From Intestinimonas massiliensis (ex Afouda et al. 2020) (lineage in GTDB: Bacteria; Bacillota; Clostridia; Oscillospirales; Oscillospiraceae), in contig NZ_LR131147.1 of NCBI RefSeq assembly GCF_900626285.1, positions 3,023,388 through 3,087,387 on the forward strand: DNA of 64,000 nt, given 5' to 3'. This document shows, piece after piece, positions 41,599 to 50,899 of this stretch. Both the position numbers and the translations under genes were made by a program. Below the pieces are notes generated by a model. That model made no database searches and was not told where the DNA came from. It worked only from the letters and a program-made list of their open reading frames with translations. How positions within the stretch are numbered: position 1 is the first letter of the stretch; each line of letters opens with the position of its first letter.

Positions 41599-42504
41599 AT
41601 GGCATTGACCCGCGAAGCAATTGAAAGCTTTTTGGCCACCGTCCGCCTGCAATCCGTCTCAGAGGCCGCTAATGCGCTGTTTGTCTCTCAGTCAACCATT
41701 AGTCATCGGCTTCAGGTGTTGGAGGCCGAATTGAACACAAAGCTCTTTTATCGGCAACGGGGCTTTAAGCACCTGACCCTCACGGAAAGCGGAAGGAGCT
41801 TTATTCCCCTTGCCAATCAGTGGCTGGAACTGGACAGTACCATCCATCAGTCGTTGTCCTCCACCCCCTCCGGGAAAATCGTCATCGGCAGCATGGACAG
41901 TATCAACCAGTACCTGTTAAACGACATCATCCGCCAGATCAAATTAAATGACCCCCGGCTGAATCTGCAGTTCGTGTCCTATCACTCCCAGGAGATTTAC
42001 TCCCGCCTGACATTGGGGCACATGGATATCGGCTTCGCATTTTATCCCATCCACTATGAGATTGACGCGATCCCCGTGTTTAAGGAACCGCTGTACATGA
42101 TTTCCGTCACAGGCAGCATCTACCCCCAGGGTCCTATTCACCCCCAGCAGTTGAAAAAACAGGATCAGATCCTCTTTCGCTGGAACCCAGATATCCTCTC
42201 CTGGAATCACGAGTGGTGGCCAGAGTCTGAGCCTCCCTATGTCCAGGTGGACTCCACAGCGCTGCTGACCACCTTTTTGACAGAGCCTCACCACTGGGCG
42301 GTCTGCCCCGCTTCTGTGGCGGAAAATCTACGCACCCAGGGTCTTATAGAGATTCACCCCTTTTCCGTTCCGGCCCCACACCGGATCTGCTACCTGCTAA
42401 AAAAGAAGCACGCCGCGCACATCGGCTCGGATTCCGTGGAGAAATTCATCGACCTGTTCTACCGGCATCTGCCATCCCATCCCTGGAGATATGAGGAAGA
42501 TTAG
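41599..42504 (+). CDS. LysR-family transcriptional regulator
   Basis: A 301-residue LTTR. HTH at 1-60 (SVSEAANALFVSQSTISHRL, LEAELNTKLFYR); effector domain from ~90 (GKIVIGSMDSINQYLLND). AAGGGGGG precedes the ATG. Likely activator of the divergent thiolase/DUF6282 operon. Confidence 0.9.
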   Translation: MALTREAIESFLATVRLQSVSEAANALFVSQSTISHRLQVLEAELNTKLFYRQRGFKHLTLTESGRSFIPLANQWLELDSTIHQSLSSTPSGKIVIGSMDSINQYLLNDIIRQIKLNDPRLNLQFVSYHSQEIYSRLTLGHMDIGFAFYPIHYEIDAIPVFKEPLYMISVTGSIYPQGPIHPQQLKKQDQILFRWNPDILSWNHEWWPESEPPYVQVDSTALLTTFLTEPHHWAVCPASVAENLRTQGLIEIHPFSVPAPHRICYLLKKKHAAHIGSDSVEKFIDLFYRHLPSHPWRYEED

Positions 42505-42543
42505 CTCCAGGGAAGCAAGTCTCCAGGTCTGTTTTCTCTGCTG

Positions 42544-42589
42544 AAACAGCATATCCCCGGGGCGCAGGCGCCCCGGGGATATGCTGTTT
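42544..42589. terminator. Long bidirectional hairpin terminator
   Basis: 22-bp perfect stem (AAACAGCATATCCCCGG-type) lying between the convergent LysR (+) and cupin (-) genes. A/T-flanked on both sides, so it works in both directions. Confidence 0.8.
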
Positions 42590-42598
42590 CATGTTCTA

Positions 42599-42982
42599 TT
42601 ACCGGATCTCTTTGCTCTCTTCCCGGTCCGCAGTACGCTTGGGGAAGAAAATGTCCATATTGTAGACAGGCTTGTCATAAGGGTTCTCAATCCAGTGCAT
42701 GGCACCGGCCGGAATACTCATGAAACACAGGCCGCCGTTGTTGTCCAGATCAGCATCAAAAGTATAGACCTGATCGTCCACATGGAAATCGCACTTGCCC
42801 TTGAGGATGACCACCGTCTGCTCGTAGTCATGCTTGTGGGGGCCGGGAACATGGCCCGGCTGGATCACACCCATGCTGATGGTATAGTGGCTGCTGCCCT
42901 GGTAAACCTTTCTCTTCACTGTCGGTTTTGGATTGAACCATTCGCACTTTCCCCAGTCCAGATGTCTTACTTCACTCATCAT
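42599..42982 (-). CDS. Small cupin-domain protein
   Basis: A 127-residue single-cupin protein: GPHKHDYEQTVVILKGK carries the metal His/His/Glu, and IPAGAMHWIEN the last His. It may be an enzyme (isomerase, lyase or dioxygenase-like) or a small-molecule sensor. Two ATG codons in tandem; the second (42979) has better spacing to GGGAGG. It stands alone between hairpins. Confidence 0.82.
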   Translation of the reverse strand: MMSEVRHLDWGKCEWFNPKPTVKRKVYQGSSHYTISMGVIQPGHVPGPHKHDYEQTVVILKGKCDFHVDDQVYTFDADLDNNGGLCFMSIPAGAMHWIENPYDKPVYNMDIFFPKRTADREESKEIR

Positions 42983-43240
42983 CCGTTCCTCCCTTGATGA
43001 TTTTTATCCAGTCACCTTGGTACTCTGTCGGTTCTTTACGCAAATAATTGTAACAGGCACACATTCACCGCGCTAATGAATTTTTCCACACAACTTATCG
43101 ATAACTTGAATATATATAGAAACGGATTGGTCGGAGTACTTGCCAGTCTGACTCTTTCTTACATCCTCAGAGCATGAAAGCAGGCTGGACCGTCCGAAAA
43201 CCCAGGCACTACGTCTGCCCGAAAACACACCAAACAGCAG
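42983..43240. other. Gene-free stretch between cupin gene and repeat copy 2
   Basis: 258 bp. No believable gene; weak ORFs here are overlapping on both strands and match nothing. Holds the cupin promoter. Confidence 0.4.
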
Positions 43241-43465
43241 CCCAGTGTCCAACGGTATCCACATTCCGAGCGAAAAGGGTGCAAAAGCGCTCAACGGGGT
43301 CGAAACCACTTTCGAGCCGCAACCCATGGCGGTATTGGCGCCAGAGGTCTCGCCGGACCCGCCTCCGTACAGCACCGCTCCCGGTGCAGCGCCAGAAGGC
43401 TGAAAAAGCACCGCGATCCATGGGATCGCGGTGCTTTTTGTATTTTCAACACAGGTCTAACGCTT
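43241..43465 (+). repeat. Dispersed repeat, copy 2
   Basis: 43241-43320 is the diverged copy of 4211-4290. The reading frame continues from it through a Pro/Ala-rich tail (EVSPDPPPYSTAPGAAPEG) to a TGA at 43400-43402. The hairpin at 43402-43440 matches that at 4340-4380, and GTCTAACGC near 43450 matches TTCTAACGC near 4415. Here the tRNA-fMet fragment is absent, so this copy may show the sequence before att recombination. Confidence 0.55.
43402..43440 (+). terminator. Terminator at the end of repeat copy 2
   Basis: Stem AAAAGCACCGCGATCC / GGGATCGCGGTGCTTTT, followed by T residues. Nearly the same hairpin as 4340-4380. Confidence 0.75.
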
Positions 43466-43727
43466 TGATTGCCCAGGCCTGGGGCTTGCGCCTCTTCCTC
43501 TGTACCAAATATTTAAATAGCAAATTTATTTCGGTTACTAATGATCATGTTTTTATCTCTCCATAGATTTGCCATGTATTTGGAATCCTTATGCGGCAGG
43601 CAAGCTTCAACAATCCAGCCTAAATGTGTATAAATTTTCGGTACCGTTCCAAAACGCTTCACGCTTGCAAACCGTTTCCGTTTTAAAAATTTGGAACAGA
43701 GCTCGTCAGAGAATACGGTTCAGCTCA
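43466..43727. other. Gene-free stretch downstream of the OYE gene
   Basis: 262 bp past the reductase stop. No gene or clear hairpin seen. Confidence 0.4.
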
Positions 43728-45791
43728 TTAGAGTTGGAGTGCCGCGAAGAAGCCGGAGGACGTCGCGTTATAGATCGACTGCTCCTTGCCGTTGCAGTCG
43801 CCCGCGTTGATTACATCAAACGCAGTGCCGTAGAAGGCGTCCCGGGCATCGCAGTCGGATCTCATACCAACAGCAAAGATCACCGTGTCGGCCGGAATCA
43901 GTTTTTCCGCACCGTTTTCATCGACGGCCATAACCCCCTCTTCGGTAATTGCCGTACACTTCGTTTTCACCATGCTCTTGATCGGATGCTCCCGTTCCTT
44001 GGTTTCGTTGACGAACACCGCTTTTTCGCGGTCATATTCCTTTTCCATAAACCAGAGGGTATAATACCGGTCTATGTACAGGGTTTCCGGCAGCAGAATA
44101 TCGCCCATCTCAATTACCGTAACGTCGGTCTTGCCCTGCTCGGCCAGGTATAGTGCGGTTTCACACCCGACCGATCCGCCGCCGATGATCACGATCTTTT
44201 CACCAACCTTTGGCTTTCCACCGTACAGATCCAGCGCAAGGAAGGTATTGTTCTTCTCTTTGCCCGGAATATTGGGCACAATCGGCTTGGACCCGATGGC
44301 CACGATAACGGCGTCCGCCTTTTCGCTCTCACACAGTTCCGGAGTTGCGGGGGTGTTCAGACGGATCTCAATATTGGGATTCTTGTTGACCTGGCGGATC
44401 AGGAAATCCTTGAATTTTTTAAGGTCCACCTTGAATCCCATATAGTCCGAGTGGATCAGCTGGCCGCCAAGACTGCCGGTCTCTTCAAACAGGATAACCT
44501 TGTGTCCCCGGTCAGCGGCGTCCAGCGCAGCCTCCATCCCGGCGGGGCCGCCGCCCACCACCAAGACCTTTTTCTGCCTTACCGGTTTGGGGATATCGTG
44601 GATCACAGAAGGCAGGAGCTCTTTTGGATTTACCGAGCATTCCCAATGGAAGGTGCCGTTTTCAAAGTCAGATACGTTGCCCGGCCGTGCGGTATTGATT
44701 CGGCTGGCCGAGATATCCAAGCAGCGCATACAGCGAATGCAGGGGCGGATGTCCTCCTTTCTCCCCATACGGGCCTTGATCCCCCACTCGTTGTCCGCCA
44801 TAAAGTTTCGGGCGGTAGCGATAAAGTCGGCTTCGCCGTTGGCCAGTATCTCTTCGGCCACATCAGGATCATTGATGGAACCGATGGCGCTGATGGGTGT
44901 ATGAAGATGCCGCTTGGCATAGGCCGCCAAATGGCGCTTTTCACAGTTCGGCATATAATAGATGGATTCCTGAATGCCCATGGTGGGCTGCACGTGTCTG
45001 GTGCCGCCGGAGCACTGGATGATATCGACCTTATCCTCGATGAATTTCAGCATCTCTACCGCGTCTTCCGGTGTAACACCGCCGTTGGTGAATTCGGACA
45101 GGCTGATACGGAACTCGATCACCAGATCTCCGCCTATCCGGTCGCGGATGGCGTCCAGCACCATGGATGCCAGGCGGATCCGGTTTTCCGGGCTGCCGCC
45201 GAAGCGGTCTATCCTCTTATTCTCATAGGGGGACATAAACTGCGACAGCAGCCAGTTATGCCCGCCATGAAGCATAATGACATCAAATCCCCCGCGTCTG
45301 ACCATGTTGGCCGCATTGGAATAATACCGCACAATCTCGTCAATGTCCTTCTCGGTCAGCTCATGGACCTTTGCCCCGGTGTAAAGGATCTTTTCCGTGG
45401 GACCCACCGCATTTTTGGACCACTGACCGATATGCGTCAGTTCCATGGACGCCAGGGCGCCATAGGCGTGGACATAATCCGTAAACAGGTGCATGGTTGC
45501 AAGAGTATTGGGCTTGAAAAGGTTGTAGCTGGGTGTAACGATACCGCCGCCGCCCGGCTCCACGCCGCCCTCCATCATATTGACAACAGCCGCGCCGCCC
45601 TTGGCCGGTCCGGCATAGTATTTGATTCCCAATTCCGTGATATGTGCATAACCCGTCCCGTCAATTTCCAGTACCGGCAGGCGGCACCCGTGGGGGGAGG
45701 CAATGATTCGGTTTTTAAAATACTTGCCGCGGATCACCGCCGGGCTGAAAAGGTGGGGGTAGTGTTCTTTATCGGACAGCAGCGTTTTCAT
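43728..45791 (-). CDS. Old-yellow-enzyme / 2,4-dienoyl-CoA reductase-like flavoenzyme
   Basis: A 687-residue enzyme with an N-terminal FMN barrel (~1-370: NRIIASPHG, MELTHIGQW, MLHGGHNWLLSQFMSPYENK), a 4Fe-4S site (CIRCMRCL ... WECSVNP) and C-terminal FAD and NAD(P) domains (VLVVGGGPAGMEAALDAA; IVIIGGGSVGCETALYLAE). The gap between the third and fourth Cys is ~27 residues, longer than the ~11 of FadH. Members reduce enoates, dienoyl-CoAs, TMA or bile-acid enones. ATG 45791 follows GGAGGG at 7 bp. It is cotranscribed after the NhaC transporter, so the substrate may be an imported carboxylate. Confidence 0.88.
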   Translation of the reverse strand: MKTLLSDKEHYPHLFSPAVIRGKYFKNRIIASPHGCRLPVLEIDGTGYAHITELGIKYYAGPAKGGAAVVNMMEGGVEPGGGGIVTPSYNLFKPNTLATMHLFTDYVHAYGALASMELTHIGQWSKNAVGPTEKILYTGAKVHELTEKDIDEIVRYYSNAANMVRRGGFDVIMLHGGHNWLLSQFMSPYENKRIDRFGGSPENRIRLASMVLDAIRDRIGGDLVIEFRISLSEFTNGGVTPEDAVEMLKFIEDKVDIIQCSGGTRHVQPTMGIQESIYYMPNCEKRHLAAYAKRHLHTPISAIGSINDPDVAEEILANGEADFIATARNFMADNEWGIKARMGRKEDIRPCIRCMRCLDISASRINTARPGNVSDFENGTFHWECSVNPKELLPSVIHDIPKPVRQKKVLVVGGGPAGMEAALDAADRGHKVILFEETGSLGGQLIHSDYMGFKVDLKKFKDFLIRQVNKNPNIEIRLNTPATPELCESEKADAVIVAIGSKPIVPNIPGKEKNNTFLALDLYGGKPKVGEKIVIIGGGSVGCETALYLAEQGKTDVTVIEMGDILLPETLYIDRYYTLWFMEKEYDREKAVFVNETKEREHPIKSMVKTKCTAITEEGVMAVDENGAEKLIPADTVIFAVGMRSDCDARDAFYGTAFDVINAGDCNGKEQSIYNATSSGFFAALQL

Positions 45792-45855
45792 AAATATCCC
45801 TCCATTTTTGCACAGATTATCTGGGACAGTATCCCAATAACTCGTTTCCGGCTGT

Positions 45856-47328
45856 TCAGCTCTCCATGTCAAAGGCGGCCAGCTGTTCAGCCGCCTGCTC
45901 GTCGGTCAGCCGCTGGAGTCCGAAGCCAGTCAGGGCTGTAATCACACAGGCCAGGATCGTCAGCGGGATGGGGAACATATAAATGGCAAAGTCCAGGGTG
46001 GACATTCCGAAAGTAGTGTGATAGAACACCGGGGTAAGCAGCCAGGGCCAGAAGGAGCACATCGGGCCCGGGACAGCCAGCAATACCCGTGCCAGGACCA
46101 GGCGGTCAATCTTATGCTCCAGATACACGCGTTGGAAGATACTTCCGGTAATAATCTGCGGCGCGTATGCGTTGCCGCCGCAGGGGGACAGGCAAATACC
46201 GGTGAGAATGGTGGCCAGGATGACCGAGCGTTCTTTCTTGAGCTTGGAGAAGAACACTTCCATCAGTCGGGCCATAAAGCCGGATTCCTCCATGCACGCA
46301 ATGATCATCTGCGCCATGATGATTACCAGCAGCAACTGCGTTGTGCCGTTCATGCCGCCGCGGTTGAGCAGGCTGGTGGTCTGGCTGCCCAGCTGGGCCA
46401 CATCTACGCCGGCAGTGTTGACCATGCTGGTGCTGAAGCCGCTGGTCATGGAGATCAGCCCGCTGGACAGGCCAAAGGGCTGGAAAATCGTGCCCAAAAC
46501 AATTGCCAGAACCGCACTGATCACCAGCGTAGGCGCGGCCGGTATCTTCATAATCATTCCCACCAGCAGCATCACAAAGGGAAGGACCAGCAGGATGTTG
46601 AAGTTGAAGATCTGATCCAGTTCACCCAGCATGATCTGCAAGGTTTCGTTTTCCGCTGCCTGACTGACACCGGAATTCAGGCCCATGATAAAGAACAGGA
46701 TCGCCACGATCAAATAGGCGGGCGCATATGCATATACGATCGTATTTTTTACCGCCGCGTACAGATCCACACCGGAAGCGGCGGCAGCCAGGTTGGGGCC
46801 GTCGGACACGGGGGAACAGTTGTCGCCGAAGTTTGCGCCACACCAGATGGCGCCCATTGTGATGGGAAGATTCATGCCGATCGCCTGTGCAATGGCAAAG
46901 ATGGCGATGCCGACCGTCCCCAGGGTGGTCCAGGAAGATCCGCAGAACATGGCAACCAGCATACAGGTGAGGAGCGCTGTTACGTAGAAATACGAGGGGT
47001 TAATGATCTGCGCCCCGTAGTAGATGAGCATGGGGATCGTGCCGCTGTATACAAAAGCGCCGATTACCGCGCCCAATGTAATGATAATAAGCAATGCTCC
47101 CAGCGAATTGCCCACCCGCTTTCCCATTGCCCTGAGCATCTCCGGCCATGTTTTTTTGGAAACCGCCATGGTGATCAGGATCGTGACCGCTGTTGCCAGC
47201 AAAAATAGCGACGGGATATTGATTCGGAAAATCGCATAGCCCACCAGGCAAAAGGCGAACACCACAATGAACGGGGAAACTGCTACTAGGATAGGGATTT
47301 TCTTTGTGTTGGCGCTGGTTTCTGACAT
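45856..47328 (-). CDS. NhaC-family Na+/H+ antiporter-type transporter
   Basis: A 490-residue membrane protein with about 12 hydrophobic helices. AMFCGSSWTTLGTVGIAI and GANFGDNCSPVSDGPNLAAA are the conserved NhaC/malate-lactate antiporter motifs. Such proteins exchange Na+/H+ or malate/lactate. ATG 47328 has a GGAG site. It lies directly upstream of the OYE gene and may import its substrate or export its product. Confidence 0.9.
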   Translation of the reverse strand: MSETSANTKKIPILVAVSPFIVVFAFCLVGYAIFRINIPSLFLLATAVTILITMAVSKKTWPEMLRAMGKRVGNSLGALLIIITLGAVIGAFVYSGTIPMLIYYGAQIINPSYFYVTALLTCMLVAMFCGSSWTTLGTVGIAIFAIAQAIGMNLPITMGAIWCGANFGDNCSPVSDGPNLAAAASGVDLYAAVKNTIVYAYAPAYLIVAILFFIMGLNSGVSQAAENETLQIMLGELDQIFNFNILLVLPFVMLLVGMIMKIPAAPTLVISAVLAIVLGTIFQPFGLSSGLISMTSGFSTSMVNTAGVDVAQLGSQTTSLLNRGGMNGTTQLLLVIIMAQMIIACMEESGFMARLMEVFFSKLKKERSVILATILTGICLSPCGGNAYAPQIITGSIFQRVYLEHKIDRLVLARVLLAVPGPMCSFWPWLLTPVFYHTTFGMSTLDFAIYMFPIPLTILACVITALTGFGLQRLTDEQAAEQLAAFDMES

Positions 47329-47395
47329 CTTTCTCCACTCCTTTTCCATTTTCTTTCCTTACACGCCTAAATAATTCATCATTTATTTGTGTACA

Positions 47396-48550
47396 TTAAA
47401 AAACGTTTTTGATCCGCTTCAGAGCCGTTTCCAGCGTCGCCCGGGGAACCGCAAAATTCATGCGCATAAACCCCTCCCCTTCCGGCCCGAAGTCAGTTCC
47501 GCTCTGCAGTCCCACCCCCGCCTGATTCACAAATTTTTTCACCAGCTGCGCTTGGGCAAGCCCCAACTCCCTGCAGTCCAGCCACAGAAGATATGTTCCC
47601 TCCGGAGAAACAGGTTTTATACCCGGTATGTCTCGCAGGATCTCGGATGCGTACTGTAAATTCCCCCACAAATATTCACACAGTTCCTCGACGTAATACT
47701 CACACTGCTCAAAGGAGACACAAAGGGCAAGCGTTCCAAAAATATTTTCGCGGTACCCTTTGCAGGCGGCCCGTTCCCGTTCCATTCCCTCCCGCAGCAC
47801 CGGGTTCTGGCAATAGTAGGCCGCCGTATTCAGGCCCGGCACATTAAATGTTTTGCTTGCCGCCAAAAATGTCACGCTGTTTTGGGCCGCCCACTGGGAA
47901 ACCGCAGAAAACGGGATATGCTTTTGGCCGGGATAAATGATGTCTGAGTGAATCTCATCCGCCAAAACAACAACGCCGTATTTCCTGCAAATCTCACCCA
48001 TACGACTGAGTTCACTTTGGCTGAAAACACGTCCGGTGGGATTATGGGGATTGCAAAGTATGAATATCTTACTTTGCTCCTGTCGGCAAAGAGCCTCCAG
48101 CCCATCAAAATCCACCTCGTAGCGCCCCTCCTTTAAAATCAAAGGATTCCGTTTAACCTTCCGCAAATTGCGCTCAACCGACTGTACAAAGGGAGGGTAA
48201 CAAGGCGTCTGAAGGATTACGCTGTCACCGGGTTCAGAGAAGGCACGTATTCCATAAATGATCCCGGGGATCACACCTGGACAATAGGCGACATGGTCCT
48301 TGCCAATTGCAAGCTGATGGCGCTTGTCATACCACGAAGCCACAGCGCTTTTCAACTGTTCGCTTTCAGGGGTATACCCGTAGATCCCATGTTCCGCCCG
48401 GGAAGTGAGCGCATGCACCACTTCCGCCGGCGCTTTGAAATCTGAATCAGCCACCCACATGGGGATTGTTTCCGGCGGATAAAATTTTGTGCTGTACTTC
48501 ACCGAATCACCATTCCGCCGGTCAACTATTTCATCAAAATTGTGTTTCAA
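47396..48550 (-). CDS. MalY/PatB-like PLP enzyme (C-S lyase/aminotransferase)
   Basis: A 384-residue fold-type I PLP enzyme: MWVADSDFKAP substrate segment, ILCNPHNPTGRVF, VVLADEIHSDI, and AASKTFNVPGL with the PLP Lys near 235. The MalY/PatB subfamily cleaves cystathionine-type C-S bonds. The TTG start at 48550 has AGGAGG at 6 bp and gives the family N-terminus (KHNFDEIVDRR); the GTG at 48574 would include the ribosome site. First gene of the malY-nhaC-OYE direction. Confidence 0.88.
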   Translation of the reverse strand: MKHNFDEIVDRRNGDSVKYSTKFYPPETIPMWVADSDFKAPAEVVHALTSRAEHGIYGYTPESEQLKSAVASWYDKRHQLAIGKDHVAYCPGVIPGIIYGIRAFSEPGDSVILQTPCYPPFVQSVERNLRKVKRNPLILKEGRYEVDFDGLEALCRQEQSKIFILCNPHNPTGRVFSQSELSRMGEICRKYGVVVLADEIHSDIIYPGQKHIPFSAVSQWAAQNSVTFLAASKTFNVPGLNTAAYYCQNPVLREGMERERAACKGYRENIFGTLALCVSFEQCEYYVEELCEYLWGNLQYASEILRDIPGIKPVSPEGTYLLWLDCRELGLAQAQLVKKFVNQAGVGLQSGTDFGPEGEGFMRMNFAVPRATLETALKRIKNVF

Positions 48551-48578
48551 CTTGCGCCTCCTTCTCTCCAGCACCCGA

Positions 48579-48590
48579 TTGGTATACCAA
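48579..48590. promoter_or_regulatory. FadR/GntR-type operator, copy 1
   Basis: TTGGTATACCAA, perfect 12-bp palindrome just upstream of the malY-like start. The TGGTnnnACCA shape is that of FadR-subfamily GntR sites. Confidence 0.6.
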
Positions 48591-48737
48591 AATTATAGCA
48601 ACCCAGATCTTTCAATGCAAGATATTTTCTTTGCATAGTTAAAATATCATGTAAATGCACAATATTTTTTTGTATTTTTGGGCATAACAACGTAATTTTA
48701 TTATTCTTAATTTTTTCTCTTTCCTTTTTTCGAAAAA

Positions 48738-48749
48738 ATGGTATACTAA
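48738..48749. promoter_or_regulatory. FadR/GntR-type operator, copy 2
   Basis: ATGGTATACTAA, 10 of 12 bases as in copy 1, covering the probable gntR -10. It suggests autorepression. Confidence 0.55.
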
Positions 48750-48868
48750 TTTTAGCGCACAGGTTAAAATATCATCCAATTTACAGCCGGCGATACGCTG
48801 ATTTTTTGTGCAAAAGATCTTAGGTTTCCGAGACGAAATTTTTTGCGGAACGAGAAAGGACATAACAT

Positions 48869-49609
48869 ATGGCAACAGAAACGAAAGCCAACGGCTCACC
48901 CAGACTGTTTGAACAAATTCTGGAGAAAATCAAGTCGTTAATCATTAACGAGCACCTGACCAGCGGGGACCGTCTTCCCTCCGAACGGGAACTTGCGGAA
49001 CGCTTTGGTGTAAGCAGGGTACCCGTCCGCGAAGCTCTGAAAATTTTGGAGTACATGGGGATCCTTGACGGAACACAGGGCTCCGGCTTCTATGTCCGTG
49101 ACGTGCAGGTCGGTGATCTCTTCAACAAGGTCAATTTTGTTTTCGCGGCTACTTCCAAAACCATTACGGAGCTGATGGAGGTCCGTATTTCTTTGGAGGC
49201 CGACGCCGCCTACTATGCCGCTCTTCGCAGAGATGAGCAGGATCTGGCAGCCATGCAGGAAACGCTTCAGGCGATACGGCGGCTCAAGCGGCTCAATTCC
49301 AATCAGGAGGAGGATATCGAGGAACTGCGCCAGCAATCCAACAATTTTCACATGGCGATTATCCGCGCGGCCAAAAATTCCGTTCTGCAAAGCGTATATG
49401 TCAGTCTGTTTGATATGCTGCAGGTTTCCAGGCAATATACCTTTGCCCATTCTACAGTTTCATACAATTCTCTGTTAGCTCATGAGGCAATTTATGAGAA
49501 AATTCTCTCAGGCAATGCTGAAAGCGCCCGCACTTGCATGGCGGAGCACCTTACAGAAGCAAGGGATGTATTTGTGCGAAGCATTGTCGATGAGGAGCAG
49601 AAGCCATAA
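48869..49609 (+). CDS. GntR-family regulator, FadR subfamily
   Basis: A 246-residue regulator: wHTH at ~10-75 (LTSGDRLPSERELAERFGVS, VREALKILEYMG) and an all-helical FCD effector domain (ITELMEVRISLEADAAYYAA ... NNFHMAIIRAAKN) with metal-type His residues. Such proteins respond to small carboxylates. Divergent from the malY-like gene; probable controller of malY-nhaC-OYE through the TTGGTATACCAA sites. Confidence 0.92.
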   Translation: MATETKANGSPRLFEQILEKIKSLIINEHLTSGDRLPSERELAERFGVSRVPVREALKILEYMGILDGTQGSGFYVRDVQVGDLFNKVNFVFAATSKTITELMEVRISLEADAAYYAALRRDEQDLAAMQETLQAIRRLKRLNSNQEEDIEELRQQSNNFHMAIIRAAKNSVLQSVYVSLFDMLQVSRQYTFAHSTVSYNSLLAHEAIYEKILSGNAESARTCMAEHLTEARDVFVRSIVDEEQKP

Positions 49610-49649
49610 GCGGATCATCTCTGACTTTATATGATAAGGAGGAATTACG

Positions 49650-50348
49650 GTGCCAGTCGGAATCTTGATTGATAGTACGGCAACTCTGGTAGGCGGAATC
49701 CTGGGCTCTTTTCTTGGCGACCGGTTTCCTCCAAAGATTGCCAAAACGCTGTCCTATGTCTTTGCGATCTCAGCAACTGCGATTGGCATTACGATGATCG
49801 TCTCTGTCTCTCAGCTTTCCGCGGTTATTCTGTCACTGATCCTGGGCGCCTGCTTAGGCGAGCTTTTCTCCCTTAACAGAAGGATTTCAGCCCTTTCGGG
49901 CAGATTGAACCTCTTTTTTCAAAACAGATTTTCCTGCCGCTCCATGGACACCACAGAGTTTATTAACATTATCATCATGTTTTCCATCAGTGGATATGGT
50001 ATTTTCGGTGCTTTGAATGAAGGCTTTTCCGGTGATCACTCCTCTCTGATTGTAAAAGCCATTCTGGACTTTTTTACCATATTATGTTTTTCAGCCACAT
50101 TTGGAAAAATCCTCATTTGCACGTTTGTTCCCCAATTCTTCGTATACATATCGCTATATCTTTTGGCCTCTTTGGTCATGCCCCTGGCAGATGCCACAGT
50201 TATGGGCGATCTGTCCGCCTGCGCCGGCATCATCACCATGGCAATCGGCTTAAATCTTTTGTTCAAAAAAAATATTCCAACAGTGAGTATGCTTCCAGCG
50301 TTGGTTTTGATTATTCCGATCTCCCGACTATGGGCATTCTTACTGTAG
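49650..50348 (+). CDS. DUF554 membrane protein
   Basis: A 232-residue polytopic membrane protein of the DUF554/YdfK family: an N-terminal TLVGGILGSFLGDR motif, about seven helices and a central loop. GTG start with AAGGAGG at 8 bp. 40 bp after gntR, so probably in the same transcript. Transport role unproven. Confidence 0.85.
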   Translation: MPVGILIDSTATLVGGILGSFLGDRFPPKIAKTLSYVFAISATAIGITMIVSVSQLSAVILSLILGACLGELFSLNRRISALSGRLNLFFQNRFSCRSMDTTEFINIIIMFSISGYGIFGALNEGFSGDHSSLIVKAILDFFTILCFSATFGKILICTFVPQFFVYISLYLLASLVMPLADATVMGDLSACAGIITMAIGLNLLFKKNIPTVSMLPALVLIIPISRLWAFLL

Positions 50349-50899
50349 CACCAGCTAATCGCTGATCACAGAAGACTAACCCCAATTCAGAAATACCAGG
50401 CATTTTCTATCGTTTCAGCACACATTTCGGCTTTTTGGACGCCAACATTTTATTGGGCAGAACCCATTAAAAGCTTTCTACATGCTAAACATTGTCCCGG
50501 TACTGACTTCAGCGGCCGCCCGAAGCAGGCCTGGTAATGCCCCTGAATCTGGGCCAAGACCGCAAATCAGCACCTTCTCAGCTAAATGGCCAAGCGAAAC
50601 GTACAAGAAAATAAGAAAAGCATGCAGAGGGGGGACTGGAGGCGGCAGTTTTGGATTAAAAGCTGCTATTGGCAGCGCGGCAATTGCTGGCACACCAAAT
50701 ATATGAAAACAAAATAAACTATTTTGTATATATCCCTTAATCATCATCAAAATCTGAATGATATTATTTATGTTTATAAAACGTCAGGTTCAAGGGCTCT
50801 TAACACCAGAAATTCACCACACAAAAAACACCTCTGCACATGGAACAACCTTGTTTCCATGTGCAGAGGTGTTTGCTGATTTAGAGGTTCAGGATGGAC
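50349..50899. other. Gene-free stretch between DUF554 and amidohydrolase genes
   Basis: 551 bp. Two overlapping ORFs on opposite strands (about 50480-50750) show no family, no ribosome site and odd composition, so neither is called. The right end is the amidohydrolase terminator. Confidence 0.45.
50823..50874 (-). terminator. Terminator of the amidohydrolase gene
   Basis: 20-bp perfect stem (AAACACCTCTGCACATGGAA) with a 9-nt loop, then TTTTT on the minus strand. Confidence 0.88.

Larger units (their letters stand above)
48551..48868. promoter_or_regulatory. Divergent AT-rich promoter region of malY-like and gntR genes
   Basis: 318 bp, AT-rich. Holds two palindromic GntR-type sites (separate entries), with TATACT at 48742-48747 as a likely -10 for gntR overlapped by one of them. 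Confidence 0.5.

Noticed and set aside
44451..47208. Long plus-strand ORFs opposite the OYE and NhaC genes
   Set aside because: Shadow frames of well-supported minus-strand genes.
50478..50750. Overlapping small ORFs on both strands
   Set aside because: No ribosome site, no family resemblance, mutually exclusive.
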